Shown here piece by piece: positions 1-8,160 of a stretch of DNA of 49,271 bases (position 1 is its first letter; every line of letters starts with the position of its first letter). The position numbers and the translations under genes were made by a program. The stretch comes from Candidatus Scalindua sediminis (GTDB taxonomy: Bacteria > Planctomycetota > Brocadiia > Brocadiales > Scalinduaceae): NCBI GenBank assembly GCA_008636105.1, contig VSDH01000021.1, positions 1-49,271 of the forward strand, written 5' to 3'. Under the pieces are notes generated by a model that had not been told where the DNA came from, searched no databases, and saw only the letters and a program-made list of their open reading frames with translations.

Positions 1-114
1 CTGAATCCCGACTGAGTCGGATCTCGTAGTTGCTCCAAGGGGCGCCACAGGCGACAAGTTCAGGGTGACAATATAGTATTTCCGCAACAGAAACTAATTA
101 CTGGGTAGAGGTAA
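1..114. repeat. Repeat-containing 5' flank of fliS
   Basis: This short non-coding stretch holds a broken inverted repeat (CCGACT/AGTCGG near 8-21) and a tail ending in AAGTTCAGGGTGACA (56-70). It resembles the dispersed palindromes elsewhere in the window, such as 3205-3286 and 39031-39130. The fliS ribosome-binding site (GAGG) lies just before 115. No coding sequence is seen. Confidence 0.45.
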
Positions 115-540
115 ATGAAAACACAAAAAGCTTATTCGTATAAAAAGTCACAGATTGAAACTGCCGACCAATTAAGCCTGATTCTAATGTTATACGATAA
201 AGCCATACTTTTACTTGATAAGGCAAAAAAAGAAATTTCAGAAAAGAAATATGAGGAAAAACACAATTCCCTGACAAAGGCATGTGATATTGTATTTGAG
301 TTGATACAATCATTAGACCATGACAAGGGGGGGGGAATTGCCGCTTCATTATTACAATTATATACCTTTGTCGTACGCGAGATAATGGATGCTGATACGA
401 ACCTGAATCCAGAAGCAGTAAACAACGCAAGAGAAACTTTATCAGAATTAAGGGAGTCTTGGAAAGATATAAAAACCAACCCAGACAAAGAAATCAAGGT
501 TACTGATAACATCGAAACTGGAACAGATTTATCTGGTTAA
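115..540 (+). CDS. fliS: Flagellar export chaperone FliS
   Basis: FliS is the cytoplasmic chaperone that caps the C-terminus of newly made flagellin and delivers it to the FlhA export gate. The 141-residue product is the usual length. It opens with an AYSYKKSQIETA segment and continues with the LSLILMLYDKAI stretch typical of FliS helix 1, followed by the helical bundle. A GAGG motif precedes the ATG. The Asp-rich tail after residue 125 is unlike most FliS proteins and may be disordered. A second small chaperone-like gene follows after 30 bp on the same strand. fliD, the usual upstream neighbour, would lie outside the window. Confidence 0.93.
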   Translation: MKTQKAYSYKKSQIETADQLSLILMLYDKAILLLDKAKKEISEKKYEEKHNSLTKACDIVFELIQSLDHDKGGGIAASLLQLYTFVVREIMDADTNLNPEAVNNARETLSELRESWKDIKTNPDKEIKVTDNIETGTDLSG

Positions 541-570
541 ACAGGAAACCATGAAGGACGTTAAGAAAAA

Positions 571-1002
571 ATGACAAAAGACAAGATTCAAATGCCAAAT
601 CAAAACGAAGAAGCAATCACTTATCTAAAAAGCAAATTAGAGCACTATGAATCGTTATTAAGACTAGCAAAAAAACAAGAAGAAGCAATAAAATCTTGCA
701 ATATAAAAGAATTAAACTCATTAATAACAAAAAAGGAAAACCATATTAAGAATATCAAACGCCTTGAGAAACTTAACCCAAAAAGCCTTTTATCTGATAT
801 AAGGTTTGATTCACTACTGAAACAACTAAGATCCATAATCACCAAAATAGTAAATCACGACCAGGACAGCATAAGTTTGTTATCCTTAACAATAGATAGT
901 ATAAAAACAAAGGCAAGCAACCTTAACAAGAAAATAAGAAGGGTAAAATCATCAAGAATGCAACAAATCCGTGCACCAAGATTTATAGATGTGGTTCAAT
1001 AA
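571..1002 (+). CDS. FlgN/FliT-like flagellar chaperone (tentative)
   Basis: This is a 143-residue, Lys-rich, almost entirely helical protein with coiled-coil heptads through about residues 15-130 and a short terminal segment APRFIDVVQ. Size, helicity, the lone C-terminal motif and the position right after fliS fit the FlgN/FliT class of export chaperones, which bind hook-associated proteins or the filament cap. Sequence conservation in that class is very low, so assignment rests mostly on context. AAGGA at 554-558 lies 12 bases before the chosen ATG; a second ATG at 592 is possible. It is probably co-transcribed with fliS. Confidence 0.55.
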   Translation: MTKDKIQMPNQNEEAITYLKSKLEHYESLLRLAKKQEEAIKSCNIKELNSLITKKENHIKNIKRLEKLNPKSLLSDIRFDSLLKQLRSIITKIVNHDQDSISLLSLTIDSIKTKASNLNKKIRRVKSSRMQQIRAPRFIDVVQ

Positions 1003-1607
1003 GTAAGAAATATCTTCGCAATAAATTTCTACCTCCATATATTTGTGGATAATGATAAGCCTTAAACACAGAGCAATTCTTTCAATTGACAATTCAACGA
1101 AAACGTCTTGCATTTTCTCATTTTGGCAATCAATACCCCACCGTGGTTTTATAGTCGTCTTAGATCGTCTAACACCCTGCATGATATTTTTTGAAATTTC
1201 CAGAATCTGTTTAAAAAGAAGCCGTCTTCGTTCCCCTTCCATGAGGCCCAATCACAAGTGTCGCGCCTTAGTAAATTACAACATTTATTTTCAAGCCATT
1301 AAGCTTTGGTATGATAGTTGTGTATTAAAATTTATACTTTCGAGTTTTGAGGCCGGAAAAGGGTATTAAGTATTCTGCCCTTTAAAGGGCTATTATCAAG
1401 CATACGTTGTTTCTGGCCAATTTTATGTAACAAGTTTTATGATACAAAGAGCGAATAGGAAGGGGTAAAACTGTGCAAAAACGCTACGTTTATATCTTAA
1501 ATTTAGACAGATCATCGTGCTATTTAGGATGACATATACGGAAAATAGCATCACTAAAAATTTTTGCTTAAGTCTTACCCCATAAAGACGATAATTAAAA
1601 TATAGAA
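1003..1607. other. Intergenic region without convincing gene
   Basis: About 600 bp of AT-rich sequence. Open frames on both strands near 950-1370 show no recognisable family, no good ribosome-binding site, and run antisense to or overlap the preceding gene. A perfect palindrome GCCCTTTAAAGGGC lies at 1377-1390 and could end fliS-side transcription, although no strong T-tract follows it. Confidence 0.5.
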
Positions 1608-1680
1608 ACCAGCCCGACCCGTCCCCGCCATGACAGCACAGTCGGGCATGCGAACGGTAAGCATCATCGTTCTGGCAGGT
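1608..1680. repeat. Palindromic repeat, family E
   Basis: One edge reads ACCAGCCCGACCC; the other, on the opposite strand, reads ACCTGCCAGAACGATG. The same edge (ACCYGYCAGAACGA with variation) recurs at 33879-33923, 5447-5478, 23140-23182 and more loosely at 8075-8149. Copies are GC-rich islands in AT-rich DNA and are mostly intergenic. Confidence 0.6.
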
Positions 1681-1701
1681 AAGTATATTAGTAGCTACTC
1701 A

Positions 1702-1760
1702 CCCTGTAGGCTAGCCTCCGGCTCAGAAGAGCCTATGGCTCGGAGAGAACGCCGTACGGG
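1702..1760 (+). repeat. Left inverted repeat (family C) flanking glycosyltransferase gene
   Basis: A 59-bp element starting CCCTGTAGGCTAGCC and ending CGCCGTACGGG. Its reverse complement is present essentially unchanged at 3506-3565, on the far side of the gene at 1799-2968. An additional arm (ATTAGTAGCTACT / AAGTAGCTAAT) surrounds this copy. A short internally deleted version, CCGTACGGCGTTCTAGCC, sits within 40687-40741. Confidence 0.8.
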
Positions 1761-1798
1761 GCAAGTAGCTAATGTAAGTTCTTCTATGGATACTACTT

Positions 1799-2968
1799 AT
1801 GTATAATATGAGTAATGAGGTGGATATCATCATCGGTATACCATCTCTGAATGAAGCCGATAATATAGCATTTGTCGCACGCCAACTTGCCTTAGGGTTG
1901 AATAAATACTTCCCTACCCATTCCGCCGCAATCATCAACGTTGATAACAATTCCAAGGATGGAACAAAGGAGGCCTTTCTGGGAGCTGAAACAGACAGTA
2001 TCCCTAAAAGGTACATCAGTACAGAAGAATCTATTGTAGGTAAGGGTAACAATATGAGGAATCTCTTTATAGAGGTTGTGCAACGTAAGGCAAAGGCCGT
2101 AATTGTTGTGGACGCTGATTTAAAGAGTGTCACCCCGGAATGGGTAAAAACCCTTGCCACACCGATTCTGGAGGGGTATGACTATGCAACCCCCATATAC
2201 TCCAGGAACGAATATGACGGCACAATAACAAACCACATAACCTATCCCTTGATATACGCACTCTTCAAGGCAAATATCAGACAGCCCATAGGTGGCGACT
2301 TTTCCTTCTCGCCCAGGATGGCAAGATACTGGCTGGGAATGGCGTGGGAAAAGAATACCAGGCAGTACGGCATAGACATATTTATGACCACCTCGGCCCT
2401 CCTGAATGGGTTCAAGGTATGCCAGGTTGCACTGGGGTCCAAAGTTCACAAACCAAGCGCGCCAAAGCTTGGGGCTATGTTTACCCAGGTTATAACCACA
2501 CTCTTTTCAAACATCTCTAAGTTCAGAAACGTCTGGATGAATGGAATTGGTAACAAGGACTGTCCAATCCTTGGCAACTCCAGTTATAAAGAACCGCAGG
2601 GGCTTTCTGTTGACTACAAGGGTATCAGAAAGGCAAGCTTCGATGGGTTTTCAAAGAATGAAGGGATAATTTCGTCTATCCTCTCACCATCCTATTATCA
2701 TATAACCCAGAGGATGTATCATGCAGGGAGATGGAATATCGGATCAGAATTGTGGGCAAAGAAACTCTATGACTTTATCTTTGCATACGAAATGTCAGAG
2801 AATAAAGAAGATGTAGTAGAGGCCCTGAAACCCCTTTATTTTGCAAGGGTTGCATCTTTTTATAGGCAGACCATGGATATGACACATCAGGAAGCAGAAG
2901 AGAAGATAATAAAGCAAGCCAAGCAATTTCAGAGGATGAGGGGATACCTGGTGAAGAAATTTAGATAA
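1799..2968 (+). CDS. GT-A fold glycosyltransferase
   Basis: This 389-residue protein has an N-terminal GT-A domain. IIIGIPSLNEADNI (residues 10-23) is the nucleotide-sugar binding opening, and VVDADL (about 102-107) carries the DxD-type metal site. The segment PIGGDFSFSPRMARYWL resembles GT2/GT81-like enzymes such as glucosyl- or mannosylglycerate synthases, but donor and acceptor cannot be read from sequence. The ~110-residue C-terminal part is helical. No Shine-Dalgarno sequence is obvious; ATG 1808 is an alternative start. The coding sequence looks richer in G+C than the flagellar genes, and inverted repeats frame it, so it may be a transferred cassette rather than a flagellin glycosylation gene. 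Confidence 0.8.
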   Translation: MYNMSNEVDIIIGIPSLNEADNIAFVARQLALGLNKYFPTHSAAIINVDNNSKDGTKEAFLGAETDSIPKRYISTEESIVGKGNNMRNLFIEVVQRKAKAVIVVDADLKSVTPEWVKTLATPILEGYDYATPIYSRNEYDGTITNHITYPLIYALFKANIRQPIGGDFSFSPRMARYWLGMAWEKNTRQYGIDIFMTTSALLNGFKVCQVALGSKVHKPSAPKLGAMFTQVITTLFSNISKFRNVWMNGIGNKDCPILGNSSYKEPQGLSVDYKGIRKASFDGFSKNEGIISSILSPSYYHITQRMYHAGRWNIGSELWAKKLYDFIFAYEMSENKEDVVEALKPLYFARVASFYRQTMDMTHQEAEEKIIKQAKQFQRMRGYLVKKFR

Positions 2969-2972
2969 AATT

Positions 2973-2991
2973 AAGGTATAAGTAATACCTT
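2973..2991 (+). terminator. Probable terminator of glycosyltransferase gene
   Basis: A 7-bp stem, AAGGTAT with ATACCTT around a 5-nt loop, begins five bases after the stop codon and is followed by CTTCTCTT. The stem is AT-rich, so the structure is modest. Confidence 0.45.
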
Positions 2992-3135
2992 CTTCTCTTG
3001 AACGAAAATCATAATCCTCACCGCTTTTTAGGAATGCTCTCTCTATGTTTGCCCATTTTTTTGAATTTCCCACCAATCCTTTTTCCTTTGTACCTGCTTG
3101 CCAGCCCTGTACCAGAGCGTTACGGGACCAGAATG

Positions 3136-3335
3136 ACCCCCATAGCCCCAGCATCTTGCCCGCCAGACTGCAGGCTGTGTCACAATAACAAAAACACATG
3201 ATTTGTCATTCTGAATTTATTTCAGAATCTAATGATTCCAATGACTTAGCAACATTAGAGATCCCGAAACAAGTTCGGGATGACAATTGCGACACAGTCT
3301 GCTGATAGGCGGGCGCAGGGGCTAGCAGTGGGGGG
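3136..3335. repeat. Large composite inverted repeat
   Basis: The left arm (3136-3186) contains GCCCCAGCATCTTGCCCGCC and a CTGTGTCACAAT end. The right arm (3286-3335) is its imperfect complement, reading ATTGCGACACAG then GGCGGGCGCAGGGGCTAG. Between them sits a second dispersed-repeat module with TTCTGAA/TTCAGAA and ATCCCGAAACAAGTTCGGGAT hairpins (3205-3286). The outer CCCC-AGCCCC / GGGGCTAGCAGTGGGG edges match the family B palindromes at 10022, 31757 and 38362. Confidence 0.65.
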
Positions 3336-3505
3336 ACGAAAGGGGATTTTTGATCAAGGATTGAGAGTTAAACAAATAATGATACGAAGAGATAAGGACA
3401 ACTAAGGCGGATTACAGACCTATGCCAGGATACGTATGTATATGGAATGGAGAAGACATGGATACTTTTACCATCAGACGCGGTGGTGTATCTGGAGGGT
3501 TCAAA

Positions 3506-3565
3506 CCCTGTACGGCGTTCTCTCCGAGCCATAGGCTCTTCTGAGCCGGAGGCTAGCCTACAGGG
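3506..3565 (-). repeat. Right inverted repeat (family C) flanking glycosyltransferase gene
   Basis: This is the near-perfect reverse complement of 1702-1760, reading CCCTGTACGGCG at its left edge and GGCTAGCCTACAGGG at its right edge. It lies 20 bp beyond the stop codon of the HD-GYP gene and could also affect transcript ends there. Confidence 0.8.
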
Positions 3566-3585
3566 TTACACAACATCACTGACCA

Positions 3586-5235
3586 TCATTTTTCTAAAGT
3601 TGCTTTGAAAGATGTGGTTCCTGTCGTAATCTTAGCAGATATCAAAAGATATATAAAACTATCAAGTATATCTGGATCGAAAGCTCCTTTCATATTATCT
3701 CTCATTATCCCACAAGCTTTATCAGGGCTGTTTATACTTGCATATGGCCTGTTACACGTAAGGGCACTAAACACGTCGATAACACGTGATAATCTCCCAA
3801 AATAATCGATTTTGTTTCCTTTCAAACCATAGGGATAACCGCTACCGTCATAGTTTTCATGATGGAGTAAGGCAGGCAAACAAGATTCATTTACAACCTT
3901 ATCCGTATCATGTAACATATGAAATCCGATTTCCGAATGTTTCTTTACAGCCTGAAATTCCTCTTGGCTCAATTTAGTAGATTTGTCAACTACTAAAGGA
4001 TCAATCTTGCGCATACCAATATCTTGAAGAAATAGACCCATACCTAATTTATTTAATTCACCAACATCCAAACCCTGTTTATATGCAAAAATTAAACCTA
4101 GCACTGTAACATTTGTAATGCGTTCACAAGAATGCCCATTATGTTTTGTGGCATTATACATTCCCAGGACATGATTTTGGTTGTTAAAAATAACATTTGT
4201 TACAATACTTACCCAATGTTTTGCTCTCTCTATTTTGCAACTTCTATCAGGCGCAGCACTAACATCTTTAATGAGATTGATAGCAACATCATTGATTACT
4301 CGAAATTTTTCTTTTAGGCTAACATCATTATCCTCAGCAATCCTTTCGAGATTCGCTTCCATAAATCGTAAATATTGTTCTCTACCATTTTTTTCGACAA
4401 AAAGTCTATTAATATTCTTCTTAATAAACTCTCCCCTTTTTTCATTATCAAGTACCTGCCTGATGCTACCATTGCGAGTACTTACATCTCCTCCCTTCCA
4501 ATACAAAACATATCGCTTTTTAGCATTATTACCATTTTCTATATATAATTCACTTGTACTAAAAGGACCTGATTTAAGACTTTGTAGAGTTACCGGCAGA
4601 AACTTATTTTCATCATTATTGTAGTAATTATCAAGTTTTTCAACGATCGTGAGTTTCTTAGATTTTCTAATCAAAAGGGCATTTCTGATGGCAATGGCAG
4701 AATGCTCTGAAATAATCTTAAGCAATTCAACATCTTTCTCCCCAAACGATTCATTATTATTCTTATCATTAACGTTAATTACTCCTATAACTCTACCACT
4801 ATAAACAACTGGCACAGATATAAAAGACTTATTAGAATACCTTTTATTGTTTCTTCTCTTAAACCTATCGTCTTTCTCTACATTCTTAACAAGTAGAGGT
4901 TCAACCTTCAAGGCTACCCATCCTGAGATTCCAACCCCTACTTCTACCCTGCATTGTTTCATTACTTTCTCCGGAATATGCTTTGAAGACTTTATACGCA
5001 GGGCATTCCCTTCCAATATCATTAGAGACGCAGACTTTACTTCCAATACTTTTGTAGTTATATCAACTATCGAGTCATAGAGCCTCTCGATCTTGAACAC
5101 TGAGTTCAATGCTATTCCAATCCTATCACTCTCTTTCCTGTCAAAGTGTATAGTGTTTATTCCAATCTGATTTGATTTCGTATTTTTTCTTTTTTTCTTT
5201 GATTCAGACAGTTCTGTTGCGGTAGTTGCTATCAT
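3586..5235 (-). CDS. GAF domain plus degenerate HD-GYP protein
   Basis: The 549-residue protein has a GAF domain (about 38-190), then the same ~130-residue N-terminal module as its two neighbours (about 215-345), then an HD-GYP domain (345-540). HD-GYP domains hydrolyse cyclic-di-GMP. Here the metal-binding HD motif reads LFLQDIGM instead of LLHDIGK, while HHENYDGSGYPYG is intact. Loss of that His predicts weak or no catalysis, so a c-di-GMP-sensing or regulatory role is possible. AAGGAGGT lies just upstream of the ATG. It is last in a run of three paralogues, with a 93-codon gene 14 bp upstream. Confidence 0.88.
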   Translation of the reverse strand: MIATTATELSESKKKRKNTKSNQIGINTIHFDRKESDRIGIALNSVFKIERLYDSIVDITTKVLEVKSASLMILEGNALRIKSSKHIPEKVMKQCRVEVGVGISGWVALKVEPLLVKNVEKDDRFKRRNNKRYSNKSFISVPVVYSGRVIGVINVNDKNNNESFGEKDVELLKIISEHSAIAIRNALLIRKSKKLTIVEKLDNYYNNDENKFLPVTLQSLKSGPFSTSELYIENGNNAKKRYVLYWKGGDVSTRNGSIRQVLDNEKRGEFIKKNINRLFVEKNGREQYLRFMEANLERIAEDNDVSLKEKFRVINDVAINLIKDVSAAPDRSCKIERAKHWVSIVTNVIFNNQNHVLGMYNATKHNGHSCERITNVTVLGLIFAYKQGLDVGELNKLGMGLFLQDIGMRKIDPLVVDKSTKLSQEEFQAVKKHSEIGFHMLHDTDKVVNESCLPALLHHENYDGSGYPYGLKGNKIDYFGRLSRVIDVFSALTCNRPYASINSPDKACGIMRDNMKGAFDPDILDSFIYLLISAKITTGTTSFKATLEK

Positions 5236-5249
5236 TGGAAGACCTCCTT

Positions 5250-5531
5250 CTACAAACCAATCTTTATATTACTCACATTTTTTTTTATATAATCTCTTAG
5301 CGATTCTAAGGCAATCAAGTTTGCAATAGTTTTATTCTTACAAATTTTCTCAGCTTCATCTGTAAAGATTGCAATTAAATCCATCAATGTAAATCTTCCA
5401 TTGTTCTGTCTTGCTGTATTCTTCCTTTTTAACCTAAGACCTTCTACCGACCTGCCCGAACTAGTCGTTCTGGCGGGTTCTTCAAGCTCTTGACTGACAT
5501 TGCGTTGTAGCTTTTCCAACATTGTGTCCAT
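5250..5531 (-). CDS. Small unknown protein with palindrome-derived insert
   Basis: I do not recognise this 93-residue protein. Residues 17-27 (EEPARTTSSGR) are encoded by a family E palindrome at 5447-5478 that preserves the frame. The C-terminal half (FTLMDLIAIFTDEAEKI onward) is a plausible helical bundle. It is preceded by an excellent sigma-54 promoter (5580-5594), and a degenerate HD-GYP gene follows closely, so it is probably the first gene of a sigma-54-controlled pair. AAGG elements precede the ATG. Confidence 0.6.
   Translation of the reverse strand: MDTMLEKLQRNVSQELEEPARTTSSGRSVEGLRLKRKNTARQNNGRFTLMDLIAIFTDEAEKICKNKTIANLIALESLRDYIKKNVSNIKIGL
5447..5478. repeat. Family E palindrome inside a coding region
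   Basis: Read on the minus strand it begins ACCCGCCAGAACGACTAG and ends GGGCAGGTCGGT, matching the edge of other family E copies. It is translated in frame within the 93-codon gene, producing a Pro-Ala-Arg-Thr-Thr-Ser-Ser-Gly patch. Confidence 0.6.
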
Positions 5532-5579
5532 CCCTTACCAACCTTCCTGTCAATTCCTAGACTTCCTGTTGATCTAATC

Positions 5580-5594
5580 GCAACTCGTGTGCCC
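5580..5594 (-). promoter_or_regulatory. Sigma-54 (-24/-12) promoter
   Basis: The minus strand reads GGGCACACGAGTTGC. This is the sigma-54 consensus TGGCAC-N5-TTGC with one mismatch at the first base and exact GG-to-GC spacing. It lies 49 bp before the 5531 start codon. Confidence 0.7.
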
Positions 5595-5779
5595 AAAAGA
5601 CATCTTAAAGTACTTTACAGTCTCTAAAATCTTTAAGTCTATGTATTCACACAACTTATATCTCACCTGAAAAAAACTCTCTCCATGGTAACTGAAAGTT
5701 CTGGAGTTTATTTATTAATAATTCAGTCCTTTTTCCCCTCATGTTGTTAAAACTTTCCTCTTTTTGTAAAGAAATTACA
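5595..5779. other. Intergenic region between HD-GYP transcription units
   Basis: AT-rich sequence upstream of the sigma-54 site and downstream of the 5780-6733 gene. Activator-binding sites would be expected here, but I see no clear palindrome. Confidence 0.4.
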
Positions 5780-6733
5780 CTACCAGCCATAACCACCAAG
5801 AAATTTTATAAACTGCTTAAATAAAACACGATCAACTGCATCTGACATCTCATCCTTGATTATACTTAACGCATCATACGGTGTCTGTGCATATGAATAT
5901 GCTCTTTTTGTAGTCAATGCATCGTATATATCTATTATGCGGGCGACCCTACCGATAGAATGTATCTCACTTTTTTTAAGTCCGTATGGATAACCAGTAC
6001 CATCGCAGTTCTCGTGATGCTGTAATATTATTGTATATTCATCTTTAAAACCATTTCCTGTTTCTTTTAAGATATTTACCCCTAATTCAGGATGCTTTTT
6101 TACCGTTTCAAATTCTTCTTCTGTCAATCTCCCATTTTTATTAAGAATATTTGGGCTAATTTTAATTTTGCCAAGATCATGCAGGAGCGTCCCCGTACAA
6201 AACGGCCCCAAGTCATTCTCACTGAAACCAAGATTCTTTGCGAATAAAGTTCCCATGGCTGCAACATTCACCGAATGAGTATAGGTATAATATTCATGCT
6301 TCGCTATTCTAAGTAAGCTAAACGAAGCTTCACCATTTCTAAGAACGCAATCAACCATGTTGTAGGCAAATTTTTTAGCCCTTTCGATATTTCCAGTTCT
6401 TGGGTCTTTAAAGACATCTTTAACCAGGTTTGTAGCAGCACTATGCACGATTTGTGCCCTTTCATCAGGATGGATTCTCTCATCAGACATGATATTTTGA
6501 AAATTCGATTCTAAGTACTCAAAATATTTCTGCTGGTCATCTCTGACAATAAAAAGTCTATTGATATTCTTTCTTACTAACAGTTCTATTTTATTATTCT
6601 CAAAGACTGAATTACCTTTACAATATAATATATAACGACTAGCACCGTTAACATTCACAAGCAAGTAAACATCACAATTAATTATAGTATCCGGTCTTAA
6701 ACTGTTTAATGTAATAGGTAAATATTTTTGCAT
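5780..6733 (-). CDS. HD-GYP domain phosphodiesterase
   Basis: This 317-residue protein has an N-terminal module (YLPITLNSLRPDT to about residue 130) shared with the two neighbouring HD-GYP genes, followed by a complete HD-GYP domain. The His of THSVNVAA, LLHDLGKIKI and HHENCDGTGYPYG are all present, so it is a good candidate for an active c-di-GMP phosphodiesterase. No membrane segment is visible, so it should act in the cytoplasm. AAAGGG lies before the ATG. It sits 74 bp after the 6808-7779 gene and is probably co-transcribed with it. Its place between flagellar genes suggests control of the motile-to-sessile switch. Confidence 0.9.
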   Translation of the reverse strand: MQKYLPITLNSLRPDTIINCDVYLLVNVNGASRYILYCKGNSVFENNKIELLVRKNINRLFIVRDDQQKYFEYLESNFQNIMSDERIHPDERAQIVHSAATNLVKDVFKDPRTGNIERAKKFAYNMVDCVLRNGEASFSLLRIAKHEYYTYTHSVNVAAMGTLFAKNLGFSENDLGPFCTGTLLHDLGKIKISPNILNKNGRLTEEEFETVKKHPELGVNILKETGNGFKDEYTIILQHHENCDGTGYPYGLKKSEIHSIGRVARIIDIYDALTTKRAYSYAQTPYDALSIIKDEMSDAVDRVLFKQFIKFLGGYGW

Positions 6734-6807
6734 TACGCTTTCCCTTTCAATTTAAGAACCTTAGACAAATCTAAAGTCCTTAAGGCACACAATGTGTCAT
6801 CCTTTCT

Positions 6808-7779
6808 TCACTTTTCTCCTTGGCTATGGGGTCCTAAGAAGTATACAAACTCTTTAAACAATTCCTGTTCAAAGCAATTCTCCATTTTTTCTGACATCTC
6901 AACAAGAGCATCATATGGCGTCAGTGCCTTTCTATAACACCTATTTGTAGTTATTGCATCATACACATCAATTACTCTAGAAATCCTTCCAAATAAATGA
7001 ATATCCTTCCCTCCAATCCCATTGGGATAGCCAGTACCATCATAGTTCTCATGATGTTGAATGACTACTTCTAAAGATTTTTCGTCTATATCCTCTTTCT
7101 CTTTCAAAAACTCTATCCCCATTTCGGGATGCTTCTTTATTATCTCAAACTCCCCTTTTGTCAACTTGCCAGGTTTGTTAAGAATATCCAATGGAATTTC
7201 CACCTTGCCAATATCATGTAATAATCCACCTATCCCAAGGCACTTCAGGTTATGTATATCTAAATGAATATGTCTACCAAAAAGCAACGCTAGTACAGAT
7301 ATATCTACTGAGTGCGTATATGTATAATAATCATGGCTGGTTACCTTTAATAGGCTGGAAAACGCATTTTTATCATGAAGAATATAGTTAACAGTATTAT
7401 CCACCCATTTCGTAGCCCTTTTCACTTTTGTATTAAGTCCGGATCTAGGGTCACTCAAAAGATCCTGGACTAAATATTTTGCAGTATTATAAACCACATG
7501 CGATTTCTCTTCTGAACTTCTTTTCTCATCTGCAAGAATGTCTTGTAGGTTTTTTTCCTGATACCTGAAATAACTCGCATAATCTACTGTACGAATAAAA
7601 AGCTTTTCTATGTTTTGCTCTATTAATCTTCCTTTCCTTGCTTTAGAGTATATTTCATCTCCACGGCAAAATAAAACGTATCTGATGTCTCCGTTAATGT
7701 GGTTTTTTAAATATAAATCACACCCCACCTTTGTTTCTTCTACTAAACTACTACGGGTTATGGCTATATAATTGCTCAT
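6808..7779 (-). CDS. HD-GYP domain phosphodiesterase
   Basis: The 323-residue paralogue of 5780-6733 shares the N-terminal module (YIAITRSSLVEET onward) and has an intact HD-GYP core: THSVDISV, LLHDIGKVEI and HHENYDGTGYPNG. Catalytic residues are retained, so c-di-GMP hydrolysis is likely. The ATG directly follows the TAA of the upstream 90-codon gene with no spacing, which implies translational coupling. The run of three related genes looks like local tandem duplication followed by divergence of the GAF-fused copy. Confidence 0.9.
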   Translation of the reverse strand: MSNYIAITRSSLVEETKVGCDLYLKNHINGDIRYVLFCRGDEIYSKARKGRLIEQNIEKLFIRTVDYASYFRYQEKNLQDILADEKRSSEEKSHVVYNTAKYLVQDLLSDPRSGLNTKVKRATKWVDNTVNYILHDKNAFSSLLKVTSHDYYTYTHSVDISVLALLFGRHIHLDIHNLKCLGIGGLLHDIGKVEIPLDILNKPGKLTKGEFEIIKKHPEMGIEFLKEKEDIDEKSLEVVIQHHENYDGTGYPNGIGGKDIHLFGRISRVIDVYDAITTNRCYRKALTPYDALVEMSEKMENCFEQELFKEFVYFLGPHSQGEK

Positions 7780-8052
7780 TTATACCTCGAAATCTATAAT
7801 CGTTCCGCAACCTTCATTTAAAGCATTAGCTTTCAGTGAATCTTCTTTCCCCTCCACACCCTTATCCAAGCTTTTTTGATCAGGATCATCCTTGTTATGC
7901 TTTTTGTTTTTCCCATCTCCATCACTAATCAATATGTACTCCGAAAACTCCTGTTTCCCTTTCTTGTCATCTTTCCTGTCGCTATTTCGTTCCTTTCGGT
8001 TAACTTGTTTTACCTGAGGAACATTATGTATAGGTTGAATAGAGTTATCCAT
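7780..8052 (-). CDS. Small charged unknown protein
   Basis: The 90-residue product is very rich in Lys, Asp and Asn, with predicted disorder through residues 15-75 (NRKERNSDRKDDKKGKQEF) and a hydrophobic end GTIIDFEV. I recognise no family. Its stop codon abuts the ATG of the next HD-GYP gene, so it is genuinely translated or at least coupled. It lies downstream of fliA across a 108-bp gap holding a family E repeat, and small disordered proteins of this kind are common in flagellar operons. Confidence 0.6.
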   Translation of the reverse strand: MDNSIQPIHNVPQVKQVNRKERNSDRKDDKKGKQEFSEYILISDGDGKNKKHNKDDPDQKSLDKGVEGKEDSLKANALNEGCGTIIDFEV

Positions 8053-8074
8053 AATCTACAAATTAGCTCCTTTT

Positions 8075-8149
8075 CAGCCCCTTCCCCACCAGAATGATCC
8101 TGTCGGACTGGCGAACGGCCCCTGCCCGAAGGGGGTAGTCAGGCGGGTT
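8075..8149. repeat. Palindromic repeat (family E variant)
   Basis: This GC-rich 75-bp element contains CTGCCCGAAGGGGG and GTCAGGCGGGTTG. It fills the gap between fliA and the small gene at 7780-8052, where it could act as a processing or termination hairpin. Confidence 0.5.
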
Positions 8150-8160
8150 GCTAATTTATG

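Noticed and set aside
952..1251. 99-codon minus-strand open frame
   Set aside because: It overlaps the FlgN-like gene antisense, shows no family resemblance and lacks a good ribosome-binding site.
1043..1369. 108-codon plus-strand open frame
   Set aside because: It has Cys/Ile/Arg-rich composition unlike neighbouring proteins, no recognisable motif and no ribosome-binding site.
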